A DNA stretch of 64,000 nt, from NCBI GenBank assembly GCA_037447605.1, contig CM074804.1, forward strand, positions 6,427,948-6,491,947. Direction: 5' to 3'. The stretch comes from Zygnema circumcarinatum (taxonomy: Eukaryota > Streptophyta > Zygnematophyceae > Zygnematales > Zygnemataceae). Every line of letters starts with the position of its first letter. Position 1 is the first letter of the stretch. The notes below the pieces were generated by a model, which saw nothing but the letters and a program-made list of their open reading frames with translations, had not been told where the DNA came from and did not search any database. A program made the translations under genes and the position numbers. Shown one piece after another: positions 21,901 to 32,552 of the stretch.

Positions 21901-24900
21901 GAGTTTTGTTCGAGTCAATCAAGTTCAAGCAAAAACTGCCATCCAACTGCTGTATATTGGACGCCGCCTAGTTGTGCTCGTTAGTGAACTATGTATCCGC
22001 TATGATTTCTTTTTCTAACTGTGTCCAGTTTCTGTCCCTATGTCTGCGCGGGGCTTACAGAGGAAATGACGGTGTGAGGGTGGAGCAGGTTCGTGTAGAG
22101 GCCCTTGCGGCATTAAGCGGTGGACTGGGTCCAATGCAGGTCATACCCATACGAGATATTGCGAGCACTCTTGCAATCGAGGTTGGTTTCCGAGTCATTT
22201 CTTTCAAGTCCTGCATATCATGGGCTTCAGCCAATGATGACTATGGAATCTGGTAAACAACAAAGAATACTTCATGTGGTTCGCCAATGGTAAAGTTGCA
22301 ACTCTTTGTTCTTGAACAAATAATGCAGATGCCAAGAATGCTGCATTTGAGGCAGTGATCAGCCCTTTATCTTGTTTCGGCATGGAGCAGGAAGAAAATG
22401 TTGAGAAGCTCCTTGAGTACCAAGGGCAGCAGGTGAAATTCTCTTCGGAGGACGGCCCACATATTGTGAAGGAGCGGCGGGCAGCTGCAAAGCCACAACC
22501 AATAAGTCGCTCGTCCCTAGTAAAATCAAAGAGGTCTCAGCGGGTAGTGGCTGATGTGCTGGCAACGAGAAGGCCACTTCTAAGCCTAGTTTCCGTCAAC
22601 CATTCTAATGCTTTGCCTTCACGTTCGGCTGCACCCTTGGGAGAGACATGGCTTCCGCGAGCTTCCACTATTTCCTCACAACGTCCTTCATTGCCAGCAG
22701 TTCGAATGGTTGAGTCAGCCCCACACGTTGCCTCTTGGCAGCTCCAAAGCACTTCACTGTTGTCTCCAGTCACTGCGCCAATGCAGCGAGGATTGGGCGC
22801 AATAGTTGATAAAGAGGAGAATTTTGATAAACAGGCAAAAAAAACGGGGCAAGCAAGGAAAGGAAACGACATTGAGCAACAGAAGGAACTAGAGAGGCAG
22901 AAGGAGAAGGGCAAGGAGATGTTTGTGAATGAGGAAGCAGGAAGGGACAGGGCAAGGGAGAATGAAATAAGGCAGTTGGAGAGAGAAAAAGGTAAGGAGA
23001 GAGATGCCAAACGGAAGCAGGAGAAGGAGGAAGAGGCGAAGAAAAGGCAGGCAGCAGCAGCAGAGGTGGCAGCGACTGCCGAGCGTGCTGTCCAGAGAGA
23101 GAGGGTGGAGAAGGCTTTGGCTGAAGCTGAGGTAAAGCGGAGATCCCAGGAGGCTGCACGTTTGAGGCACAAGGCTGAAGCGGAGGCGGGCAAACTGCGG
23201 ACCGTAATAAGGTCAGCTGCTGCTTTGAAATGTGCCCCAGGTTGTGGTGGCACTATAGTAGTTCTTGACGTACTTTCCAGGATAAACCATGGAGAACTGC
23301 TGATAAATTTTAAGGTCACCTTCGGCGACAAGTAAAAGTGGCTGTGCAAGTGGCTTTCTTTGTAGATAGACGGTTGATTTGGTAGTTATACTGCGAGAAT
23401 GGGCGTTGCAGGAAGTGGCGCAAGCTGGTGATCAGAAGACCGCCCCCACTTGCTGCGTGGCAGTTAGAGGAGCAGGCTAAGCGTACAGCTCTGCAGCAGG
23501 ATCAGAGAAAGAAGGCCATGTGGATGCCATTGGATGTGCCCGCAGTGGTTGGCCCCACCTTGCAGGCTGGTAGTCCAGGCACACTCTGTTTGTGCTGGAA
23601 GCTTTTGATATGCAGCCGCCGTCTGGACAGCACTTCAACTCAACAGAGGGTGAGTGAACCGACACTGCTTTCGCAGTCAGGATTCAACTGCAAGGGGAGG
23701 TTTTAGGAGAGTCAATACACAAGAGGTGTTGCTGGATGACTATACTTATTTGTTGGTTTTAATGATAGTTTGGAAGGTTACGCTTGTGTGCCGCAGATGG
23801 ATGACCATAATACTATGCAACTGAGTAGGTGGCTTTGCGCAAAGGTTAAATCTGTAGGAGCCTCTGAAGAGTCGGGGAAGGATGTCTCAAGAACATTACC
23901 ACGTGTAGCCACTTTGGCCAACTTCGCTGTCCCTATGATGGAATCGCACAATGGTGGGGAAGAGGAATCGAATCAACTGTGGTATGTTGCGAAAGAAGTG
24001 GGGTTTGAAGATACTGCGGCAGCAACTCCATCTGCGGCCCATGGTGCAGCTGCAATCCTTTTTGTAGTGGATGCAGGAAAGCCGTTGGCGGAGGAGAGGC
24101 AGAGGTTACACGCAGTGGTGAATTGCATTGCCTCTGGTTCAAAGGCAGCCCTCCTCATCTTTGCACCCAAGACATGCAAGGTAGAAAGGCTGGACAGTGT
24201 AAATAAAGCGCTTGTTACGGACATTGGTACAGGAAATGACGTCGATTTTTTTCCACCTCCGGAGAATGGGAGTGTTTTGGACACTAACTTTGATTTTCAT
24301 CAGGGAAGACAAGAAGGGGCTCGTTTAGAATCTGAAACTTTGAGAGGGCAGAGGTCGAATGATGATTCAGATATAGTGAAGCTGTTGGGTCGAGAGCTAC
24401 AATTGGAAGCACTTGATAGGCAGCGGATAGGGGCGCACAAGCTGACTGTTGTGACAGTGTCATATCAGGTAGCAAGCCTTGGCAGGGGCACAGCAGGGGC
24501 TACCCTATCGAGTTGCTTAGACGACAGTATCCTTATTGACGGGCTCAGATGGCTTGCGGAAAATTCTCCACATCAGCCAAACCTGCGAAGTCTTGAGCGG
24601 CGCGACCTGATTCTTGAGCGTTTCCATTTGGCACTTCAGCAGGTGGCAGCAGCTGACCCAAGGAATGTGCCGGTAGAGACTGTAGTTGACCTGCATAACT
24701 CGGCAGTGAGACAGGCGCAGAAGGATGTGCAGCTTGCACTTGCAAAGTGCACTACGAATTGGCCACCGCCTGAAATGCCTCCAAACAAGGCTGTGCAAAG
24801 GCTGCTACCACTTCGAGACTCTTTCAGCGAAGGTGGGGTTAAGGAGGCTGTTGACTCTTTCAGTCGCCTATTGCTTCCACCATTTTGTTTCGCACATGGA

Positions 24901-25731
24901 CCTGGAGAAGTTATTGACCAACCATTTACAAGTCTGAGGGAGCAAGGAACAGCTCTTCGGCGGTCTTTAGGGGACTACTTGCGCTCCTTACACCCGCCTG
25001 CACCTGACTGGGTCGTGCAAGAGGAGGTGAAAAATCTTTTGGAGAACAGCTGCTCGGTCGTTTGGACAGGAAGGGAGCGCAAACTGGTACCTATGTGGGC
25101 TCGTGTGTTCGAAGGTCTCATCCATATGCGCCTTTCTCACGTTCTCAACGATCAACAGCGGCCCGTCTACATTCTACAGGGGAAGGCTGGGAAGGGGGAG
25201 CTGGAGAGGAGGGGCTCCAGCACTTTCATAGCCGCATTTGATCCAATCCCCCTCAGCCAACTGCTGGCAGCAGAGGCTGATGAGGAGCTGCGAACTCACA
25301 ACTTGCCGAGGTCTTCACAGCGAGAGACTGTGTGGGGCAATACGGAGAGCGCAGCTGAGCATGGTGAGTGTGCTGCTGCGAGAAGCAGGGAGGCTACTGC
25401 GAGTGCGCCGTTGGAGTGCACGTCGACTGCGGGTCATGAGATTCATCTGACAGCTGGAAAGAGGAAATCGGGAACGACCATTGTGGGGTTCGAGAGGCCA
25501 TACAAGCTGGCAAAGTCGGAGCCGATTGCTATGGCGCCTAAGAGGCGACCAATCATTTTCCAGCGGTCAAAAGAGAGCCATCGAGTATCTCAAATGGTTG
25601 AAAAGGTTAAGGCCATGTTGAGAAGAGTGCAGGCTGAAGTGGAAGCAGACCCAGACGTGTATGCACAGCTGGACGTTGACAGACGGCGCCCTGTTCGTGA
25701 GGTTTTGGATTCTGTCCGCAGGAAGGCCTGA
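18981..25731 (+). CDS. SAC3: SAC3/GANP-family mRNA-export factor (TREX-2 scaffold, plant SAC3B-like)
   Basis: This is the predicted scaffold of the TREX-2 complex, which couples transcription to mRNA export at the nuclear pore. Exons are 18981-19134, 20060-20160, 20420-20638, 20889-21104, 21245-21336, 21728-21821, 22089-22181, 22391-23211, 23412-23649 and 23797-25731. All phases agree and give 1320 residues. The hallmark GSCPDMCP is at residues 44-51, followed by 'ERDARE' and GDRNRTSTNLALKK. 'FLWDRMRAVRMDLRMQ', 'IAMHEQM', 'HILAMHELCEY', 'FDAHLNIEQMNK' and 'EFRGYYALLK' complete the SAC3 core (to about 335). Next comes a long Lys/Glu/Arg-rich coiled-coil (about 470-595) ending in 'VIRKWRKLVIRR', then a 644-residue last exon that resembles plant SAC3B around 'PLAEERQRLHAVVNCI'. 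The start at 18981 has a strong context (CCCGCCATGG); ATG 19032 is an alternative. The acceptor at 22391 was chosen by phase and family fit. Confidence 0.92.
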
Positions 25732-26296
25732 CGGCGGTGAGACAGTTGTCCTCGTCCTTTCGTCCATGGTGGGCATCTCTCAGTCATTCGTGACATCTCT
25801 CATTTTTTGAGTTTTTGAATATTGGTTCCCCTTTTTTCCATTAAGAAGTTTTGTGATTTTTCATGCAAGTGCGGACACAGGTCTGTAGTAGTTTGAAGAT
25901 TTAACATGAGGTTTCTGTACAGCAGGATGACAAGCAATAGCTTGATCAAGTCTAGGATTTTTTTTGTATTTCTTTCTCTTCTTGGGCCACTCATTCATGT
26001 ACATCCACTCAAAACACTGTGGAATGGACGCAGAGACTTACGTTTTAGCCAGCGCAAATCTTCAAAGCCTCTACAACCTCTGTAAATCTTCACAAAACCT
26101 TTACAAAAGTTTCCCTTCTTCTTTTTTCGATGGTTTTTCTCTTTTATTTATTGACCTGTTTGAATGGAGTGTGTTCTATGTCACATATCTTCAAGTCGTT
26201 TGCATTCGGGGATTTCAAACTTCGGAAAGTTTCATACTATTGGAATACGAAATCATTACACGGTTTCCTGCTAAAGGTAGGAGTAACAACATATAG
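25732..26296. other. Intergenic, 3' flank of SAC3
   Basis: AT-rich sequence after the SAC3 stop, presumably its 3' untranslated region and terminator. Short direct repeats such as 'cttc(a)caaa(g)cct' near 26058-26105 are seen. No gene is recognised. Confidence 0.4.
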
Positions 26297-26298
26297 TA

Positions 26299-26431
26299 GG
26301 GGGTGTCAGACTTAAAAATTGTTCGTAAGTTTGAGACTAGAATGAGTACTTCGGTGACATCGCAATCCTGGAGCGACGGAGTACTTACAAAACTTTTTTG
26401 TTCGTAAGATTTCGTTAAGTCTGACACCCCC
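26299..26431. mobile_element. MITE copy 1 with TA target duplication (Tc1/mariner-like)
   Basis: 133 bp bounded by near-perfect terminal inverted repeats, GGGGGTGTCAGACTTAA at the left and TTAAGTCTGACACCCCC at the right. Both ends are flanked by TA (26297-26298 and 26432-26433). It has no coding capacity. TIR plus TA duplication is the signature of Tc1/mariner-type miniature elements. Confidence 0.85.
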
Positions 26432-26436
26432 TAGTA

Positions 26437-26565
26437 GTGGGGTCAGACTTAAAAGTTGTTCGTAAGTTTGCGGTCAGAACGAGTACTCCGGTGTCATCGC
26501 AATCCTGCTGCGGCGTACTTCCGAAACATTCTTGTTCGTAAGCTTTCGTTAAGTATGACACCCCC
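26437..26565. mobile_element. MITE copy 2, directly adjacent to copy 1 in the same orientation
   Basis: 129 bp, starting GTGGGGTCAGACTTAA and ending TTAAGTATGACACCCCC, flanked by TA (26435-26436, 26566-26567). The interior matches copy 1 along its length (GTTCGTAAGTTTG, GAGTACT, CATCGCAATCCTG, TTGTTCGTAAG) with roughly 15 percent differences by eye. Only three bases separate its left TA from the right TA of copy 1. Confidence 0.85.
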
Positions 26566-26633
26566 TAGTGTCGTTTCAACACTATCTATCAAAGAAAAAA
26601 ATGCCACATCGATTTTTTCAAGTCTGAAAGCCC

Positions 26634-27007
26634 TATAGCTCCGTATGTATCAAACGCGTGTATTAATACACTGTATAATACATGCGTATTATACAACATT
26701 TAAAAATACAGTGTATTTTTAATGTATTTAACGTATTTATTTTATTTTCGTGCTTAGTTGAACAAAGATTGATTATAATATTGAAATTCCAGCACTTGCC
26801 AAGTCACGTCACTTGCCAAACACTCAACAAGTGTGACTGGATCCGTACGTGTTGGTACACCCCTTCCGAACATAAGTTCCGTACGTATCTATGTTCCGGT
26901 TGTACGGCTGTTAACAGTTGCGTTAAGGTATTATACAGTGTATAATACAGTATTAATACTGTATTATACATTGTATCGAACCTCAAAGTGTATAATACGG
27001 AGCTATA
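26634..27007. mobile_element. Short TIR element with an 8-bp target duplication (hAT-like, non-autonomous)
   Basis: 374 bp with perfect 13-bp terminal inverted repeats (TATAGCTCCGTAT) flanked by the identical octamer GAAAGCCC on both sides (26626-26633 and 27008-27015). An 8-bp duplication fits the hAT superfamily. The interior is AT-rich, with nested palindromes around TATAATACAGTATTAATACTG near 26934-26975 and a related one near 26660-26695. No transposase is encoded. Confidence 0.8.
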
Positions 27008-27257
27008 GAAAGCCCTGACTGTATATTTATTCAAAAATTATTGCGGACCCGTCTTTCACCGCTCCCACCCAAACGTCGCAGCATGAAAAACCCACTTTGA
27101 AGAACTTGCAATGCTTTATAGGGGTCAGAAATAAATACAACAATCAAATACAGCTAAAGTACAACTGCTATTTCTACTCTGTCCACAGCTACGGCTTCTC
27201 TAAGTACTCAGTAACGCTAAACTATTGCCGAGGTATCTCAGTAACGCTACACAACTA

Positions 27258-29476
27258 CTATTGCCGAGGGATCGTGATAATGGGTGGCCTAAAAAAGTAG
27301 CCATAGAACACTTGTTTCCACAAGTAGATAGGAAAAGCGAACAGCCCCAAACCAAGAACAAGAAACCCTAAGTTCACATAGAGGTAGTTTCCACCAAAAA
27401 AGTGAATAGTTAAGGACTCCAAGAAGAACTCAAGCGAGACAGCAAATGCTCCCGTGACTCGCACGAGACCATAGAGCTTACCAAAATTTACAAACCCGAA
27501 AATTCGGCCTATGTATGCAGCCATCCCTCCAAAAACGAACGGCCTCAAACTGGAATAAAGGACGAAAGAAACCACCTGCAAATCCGGCAGGAAAACTAAA
27601 CAAGTTGGCAGTGGAAACTAAAATTGGTGTGCGTCAGTTTTCAAACATTTATGTTAGACATGAAGACTAATAATTGAAGCAAGGGGCATACCTCCTTCGA
27701 AAGGGAGACAAGAAAGTTTACCTGCACCTGCACGGGTAAAAACTGCAAGCAGTTGACTGTGCAGAAGAGGAGGTGGAGAGTGGCGATGACGAGGAATGTG
27801 GGCACAAAGCCAAGCTCCACCATGACGTAGCCAACAATAGGAATCATCATAATGCCGCCAGGTGGCAGCATGATGTTGAACAGAGCTGAATAGAAGGTAG
27901 CAGCTGCGATGGCTGAGTTGGGATCACCTATACAGCGAGTAACAGTGTATAGTGAGGTCAGAGCACTGGAAAGCCGGAAATGGAGGAGTGTGTAACAAGT
28001 GCAAAAACACAAGACAATGAGACAGTGCAATGCTTAACGGCTAACTGCATACATGGTGTCTTGTCTTCAAGAAAGCCGTTTTGAGATATGCCTACCTGGA
28101 TGCTGCCGGCTGGCCACATAGAGCAACTGCGAGTACAGCGTCTCAATGTAATAATTCACTCGCAACACCACAAACGCAGTGAAAACTGCCATCGTCCAAA
28201 AAATTGGTGATGAAATCTGCACTAAAAAGGACGTGTTGTAGATGCGAGGAGGTCCATCGTCGAAAAGAAACGAACGACGCCGTCGGTACAAAGGCGTGGC
28301 ATGCGCCTCTTCGTCAATGCTTTTCCCCAGAAGAGGCTCCTCCAATGACGATGAATGATTCATACTCGTGCCATTATGAAGGCTCCCTTTCGACAGTACA
28401 GAATCTGGATATTCTGCACTGTATCCCTCCACATCTGCTGGATATTTTGCTTCTGATGCCAGGGTTAGTGTCCATACCCTCTGCAACTCGCCGCTAAATC
28501 GAGGAGTCCCTCCCTCCTCTCCGTCTTCCAATATCTGGTCTCCACCATTCCCAGAAACCTTTCCGTGGCTTCCTCCACTAGCAGACGCACTGAAGGGCTC
28601 ATCAGGGAAAAGAAACAGGCTTGTAAAGAAGATCGTTGTAGGCAATAGAGTGTATGCAAGAAACACCGTCTTGAAGGAGACTGCGTACGTGCTGATGATC
28701 CAGCTGAAAACTGTCAGTATAACGGTGGAAGAGTTAAAGCCGGTGCTCAATGCCCCGATGATTGCTGAGGACTGAAAAGGAAAAAGCTCCCCAAAACTAT
28801 AGGTCGAATTGAAGATGCAAGGCCCTCCCACAGCCATCACAAAGAAGCCCCAATAGTAGAGAGAGTCGCCAAACTCCTGCGCGAAGGCGACAAGCGCAAG
28901 CCCTGATCCAAGGAGGAGCGACCCGAGACAAATGGTGATTCTGGGTCCAAAGCCATCCAGGAACAGACCCACAAAGAAAGCGCAGCCAGAGCTGGTAGTT
29001 GCTCCAACGGTGTACATCAATGAGAGGGCGCTCGCTTGTGCAGGGCAGGGCAGGGCATCCACAGCCGTATCAGGAGGACATAAGCTTACAAACGCTTTCA
29101 CATCATACACCAGGACGCTGAAGATTCCAGAATAACCGAACACCACGCCTGCACACCCAGTTACTTCCATGCTGTTCGTGTTAGCTGTTTGCAGGCACAC
29201 AGGCTGTTGGCTACACAAGTAAGGCCGCAACAATGAAAAATGGCAAGTGCAGACGTAAAGGAGAATAGAAATCTGAAACATCCTTGACAGACATGTTAGG
29301 CTTGGTCCTGGAAACTAGTTCTACTATCGTAGAATCTGGGAAAGCCCTCTGCGTAGAGAATGAGTCTTCCTATAAGCACCTGAGGCTGTGATAGAGTAGA
29401 TGAGGGCGAGGCTGACAAGTAGGACGCGAAGTGCATACGGCTCCCCTCCCGGCACTCGGCGAGAAAACAAAGCCAT
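27258..29476 (-). CDS. Major-facilitator-superfamily transporter, SLC43/FMP42-like
   Basis: Predicted polytopic membrane transporter; animal SLC43 members carry neutral amino acids or nucleobases, and the substrate here is unknown. Exons are 29476-29380, 29184-28096, 27927-27722 and 27575-27258 (phase-consistent, 569 residues). The first exon supplies membrane span 1 (RVLLVSLALIYSITAS). Exon 2 carries spans 2-6, including 'DGFGPRITICLGSLLLGSG' after span 2 and 'MAVGGPCIFNSTYSFGELF'. A long acidic central loop (about residues 210-330) follows, with a dileucine-like EEPLLG. Exons 3-4 carry the last spans, including 'LPPGGIMMIPIVGYVM'. The donor of exon 3 could also be 6 bp earlier (27728). An AG acceptor directly precedes the ATG, so an upstream, possibly untranslated exon is likely. 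The gene converges on SAC3, with three small transposons between. Confidence 0.87.
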
Positions 29477-30777
29477 CTGGGATGTGGATATGTTTTACAC
29501 CTCCACTCTTAGAATCTCTGCTCACCCTCCAACCGAATGGGCATTAATTGAAGAACTGCGACACAGGTTTCCTGACCAAATACTTCACGATAAACTGAGG
29601 AAACATCATAAGACCGATGCTGACATCACAATGAGCATGAAAAACTTTTCTTATTGATGTTAGCAACGACATTAGACCTTTGTGAACAAGAATGACTCAA
29701 GGCCATTCGCCCCTTCAACAGCAACAGGGAGGCACCCACCAGGGCACGTCAGCTTGACCACAAAGCAACCATGAACAAAGAACCCTAGATGAAAAAGTAA
29801 GCTGCACGCATCCGTTCGTTCTGCAAATGAGATTCTGCTCTTTCAGAGATAGGATCACCAAAAAGCTGCGCTTGCTGTCTTTGGACTACTTCAACATATA
29901 TAGCTTCAGAAAGCTCTAACGAGAGCAGAAATGGATTGAGGCAAATACTGTTATATTTTTAACTTTACAGGATGCTAATCATCCCTTCTGATTACACTCT
30001 ACATCTTGTAACCTCTTGTGCCGTCCCACCTCTATAACTCACGTGCCCTTTACCACCCTTTGACCCTTATTGTCCGTACGCATCTAAGTGTTGGATTAAA
30101 CTTTACTATGACAGACTCCAGACCATTCTATTTCCAAGGAAAATCCATTGCCAGATGGCCACAAGATATACCGAGGTACTATGCTCCTCTCCGCAAACAC
30201 CGCGAGCTGGCAGACCATGTCAGCAGGTGAGGCTTCCCATGAGCCAGGTGTCCAGCCCATGATGAGACACGTGGCAGCCTCCTCTGGAACCCTGCCTCCC
30301 ATGAGCGACCACATGGCTCTTCCATAGAACACCAGTGAGCTCGCAGAACTGCCCAGGCGGGCGCAACATCCGCGAACAGAAAGCGACAGAACGAGAAAAT
30401 CAACAGCAGACTGCGCTATTGAGGCCGCTATGGACTCTCTCATGCTCCACAACGTCCTGCACTGCTATTAACCTGCTGTTGCAAGGGAGGCTTTCCTGCC
30501 GGCTTTGAGGGATGCGCCGCAGGAAGGACTTCCATAAGTAACTAGCAGATACTGAAGAAGAAACAAAGCAGAAATGGACGGCTACCTCTCCTCCTCCATC
30601 TCATAATTGTTTCTGCAAATGGACCAAAGCGCTTACCAAATCCTTGTGTGCGCACACCAGAGCTCGAAGATGCTTGACGCAAAATAAAAGCGGCAAAGAC
30701 AGGAAGCACGTGACGGCAGCGCCTGCAGCACGCCCGCAGGAGGCAGCAGCAGCGAGCAAGGCAGGGCTGTCGCCTCC

Positions 30778-30835
30778 TCCCCCTCTCCCGCTCCCTCTCC
30801 CTCTCCCCCTCACTCCCTCTCCCTCCCTCCCTGCC
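30778..30835 (-). repeat. Pyrimidine tract on plus, G3-rich purine tract on minus
   Basis: CCTCCCCCTCTCCC-type repeats; on the minus strand they give repeated GAGGGAGGGAG and GGGAGAGG runs able in principle to form a G-quadruplex. Located between the G-boxes and the candidate first exon of the MFS transcript. Confidence 0.7.
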
Positions 30836-30924
30836 CCGCGCGGAGAGGGCGCGAGCGGGGCCTGGAAAGTGCACCGACCGGCGCGCGGGGGCGGGGGGTC
30901 CTGGGCGGCGCCCTCTCCGCGTGC

Positions 30925-31069
30925 GCCACGTGGCGGGCGAGCCAACCATAACGCGACGCCGCTGCCCATCGCCGGAGGATGGCCTCGCTCGAGGGCGGCG
31001 GCCGCGGACGGGTGCAGTGCCACGTGGCCCACTCGCAGCCACTTCTCGTGAGTGAGAATCCACGTGGCA
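30925..31069 (-). promoter_or_regulatory. Three G-boxes, likely promoter of the MFS transcript
   Basis: GCCACGTGGC at 30925-30934 and 31019-31028 and CCACGTGG at 31060-31067 are palindromic ACGT-core sites, the classic target of plant bZIP and bHLH factors. They lie just upstream (on the minus strand) of a GA-rich leader-like stretch and the candidate first exon. Assignment to the MFS gene is inferred from position. Confidence 0.5.
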
Positions 31070-31278
31070 GCGCGGGAGTGGCTGCGCCGTGGCGTGTGCG
31101 TGCATTGCGTGCGGAAGGGCAGGCAGGGAGGCCACTCGGCCGGGCGTAGGCGTAAGCGTAGGTCTGACGGCGCGCGGCTCGAGCAGCGAAGGGCGTTTGG
31201 TTTGGTCCGCGCTTCGCTCGTTCAGTTGGGCCCTTCACGGCGGAGGGGTCCTCTGTGCGGGAAGTGGGGGAGAGACGG

Positions 31279-31880
31279 GATGTAACATTCATCTCGCGAT
31301 GGCGATGGTGCCATCAGAAGTGCGTGGACAAAGTCAGCATGGGGAACCACGAGGAACTGGCCGCAAAGGACCTAAGCACAAAAGAACAGAGCGAGGAGCG
31401 GAAAGCTCCGCCTAGGCCCAACACCGCTTCAAGCCCTCCCTCGAAGCAGCCGATCGATGTGCGACACATCACATCGCGCGGAGGGAGGGAGGGAGGGAGA
31501 GAGGGAGGGAGGGAGGGAGAGAGGGAGGGAGGGAGGGAGAGAGGGAGGGAGGGAGGGAAGGAGGGAGGGAGGGAAGGCCACCGACACGCACCGTCACCAA
31601 CAACCGCGGCAATGCCAATTCAAGATTCTTTTCCACTTATGTGCCCATTTTGCCCCCCCGCCATCGTGAGATCAATGCCACATCTTTCTTTGGGACTGAA
31701 TGGCAGGAAATGGTGGCATTGATCACACGAAGCATTGATTTCTGAATGGCAGGGTTTTCATAGCCTTTTCCTATTGTCCTTAGGTCTTTTGCGACCAGTT
31801 CCTCGTGGCCCCCCATGATGCTCTTGATCTTGACATTTGATGGCGTCGCCATCGTGAGATCATTTAGCCTCATCATTCCC
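31279..31880. repeat. Small dispersed repeat family, one plus and two minus partial copies
   Basis: A unit beginning GATGTAACATTCATCTCGCG and continuing through CACGAGGAACTGGCCGCAAA occupies about 31279-31380. On the minus strand the second half recurs at about 31865-31775 (CACGAGGAACTGGTCGCAAA) and the first half at about 31685-31640 (GATGTGGCATTGATCTCACG). In the minus frame both arms encode a similar peptide around HEEL-AKDL. The origin is unknown, possibly a decayed mobile element. Confidence 0.5.
31481..31576 (+). repeat. (GGGA)n microsatellite
   Basis: About 24 units of GGGA with periodic GA or AA interruptions, lying between the two halves of the inverted repeat family. Confidence 0.95.
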
Positions 31881-32144
31881 TCGAATGGCAGGGCCATCGT
31901 TAGGTATTCAATAAAATTTGAGACTTATGGAGAGCGAGAGAGTCTCAATTACCGTATATAGTGCATACAGCGTAGACCCCTGGATGATGTGCGCGGGACA
32001 AGACGCGAGTTGCGAGGTAGTGAACCATCCCCAAGTCGCCCAGGTCGCCGCCCGTTTCGCAGCAGGCACTACGCTCAAGTACCAACCTAATAATCGCTCG
32101 ATGGAGAATTTGATTTTCCCAGAATCCTTGGCCCAATAATACCA

Positions 32145-32205
32145 GTATGTATGTATGTATGTATGTATGTATGTACGTATGTATGTATGTATGTATGTAT
32201 GTATG
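32145..32205 (+). repeat. (GTAT)n microsatellite
   Basis: About 15 tandem GTAT units with one T-to-C change in the middle. It lies about 350 bp upstream of the PPR gene start. Confidence 0.95.
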
Positions 32206-32364
32206 CAGGAAGATAGATGACGATCCCGCAGTTTCGCACTCATCAATCCGACGGTCTGCACATGGCCACCACTCCCTCGCTGCAATCTCGTTCGCATGCG
32301 CATCCAACGTTGGCAAATCATCTCGAGCCGATGACCATGTACAAGACCCGGCCAATCAAAGTGT

Positions 32365-32407
32365 CCCACGTCAGCCGCGAGGGCACGCCGATTCGCTCCA
32401 CGTACGG
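32365..32407 (+). promoter_or_regulatory. ACGT-core sites upstream of the PPR gene
   Basis: CCCACGTCAGC (32365) and CCACGTACGG (32398) lie 150-190 bp before the PPR ATG. The same CCACGT core recurs before most genes in the window. Confidence 0.4.
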
Positions 32408-32552
32408 CAATTCTACCGTACGGTACTGCACTTTCTTACTGTAATCCACTGGACTCGAGGGGCTGCGCATCGGACGGTCAGTGGCCGCTTAATCTCGCAC
32501 GTGCCGTCGCACTCCCCCTTGAAAGCTTGCTGAGGATGAGGATGAAGTAGCC

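Larger units (their letters stand above)
29477..32552. other. Intergenic region between the MFS and PPR genes (divergent promoters, repeats, possible upstream exons)
   Basis: Contents include candidate upstream exons of the MFS transcript on the minus strand: a GTAAGC donor at 30636 and an acceptor before 30456, with a 70-80 residue frame starting MRESIAAS of unknown meaning. There are also G-box sites, a pyrimidine tract, a small inverted repeat family and two microsatellites, listed separately. 29660-30170 shows nothing I can name. Long ORFs over 30542-31292 are GC-rich Arg/Gly low-complexity frames and look non-coding. Confidence 0.4.

Noticed and set aside
22537-23349. 270-codon minus-strand ORF opposite SAC3
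   Set aside because: It is the complement of the Lys/Glu-rich coiled-coil; the Ser/Phe/Leu-rich composition is what an antisense frame of GAG/AAG codons gives, and it has no family features.
30542-31292. Long GC-rich ORFs on both strands between the MFS and PPR genes
   Set aside because: Arg/Gly/Pro low-complexity frames over promoter-like DNA with G-boxes and a pyrimidine tract; several overlapping frames are open at once because stops are rare at high GC.
31481-31576. CRISPR-like regular repeat
   Set aside because: It is a simple GGGA microsatellite without unique spacers; the window is eukaryotic nuclear DNA.
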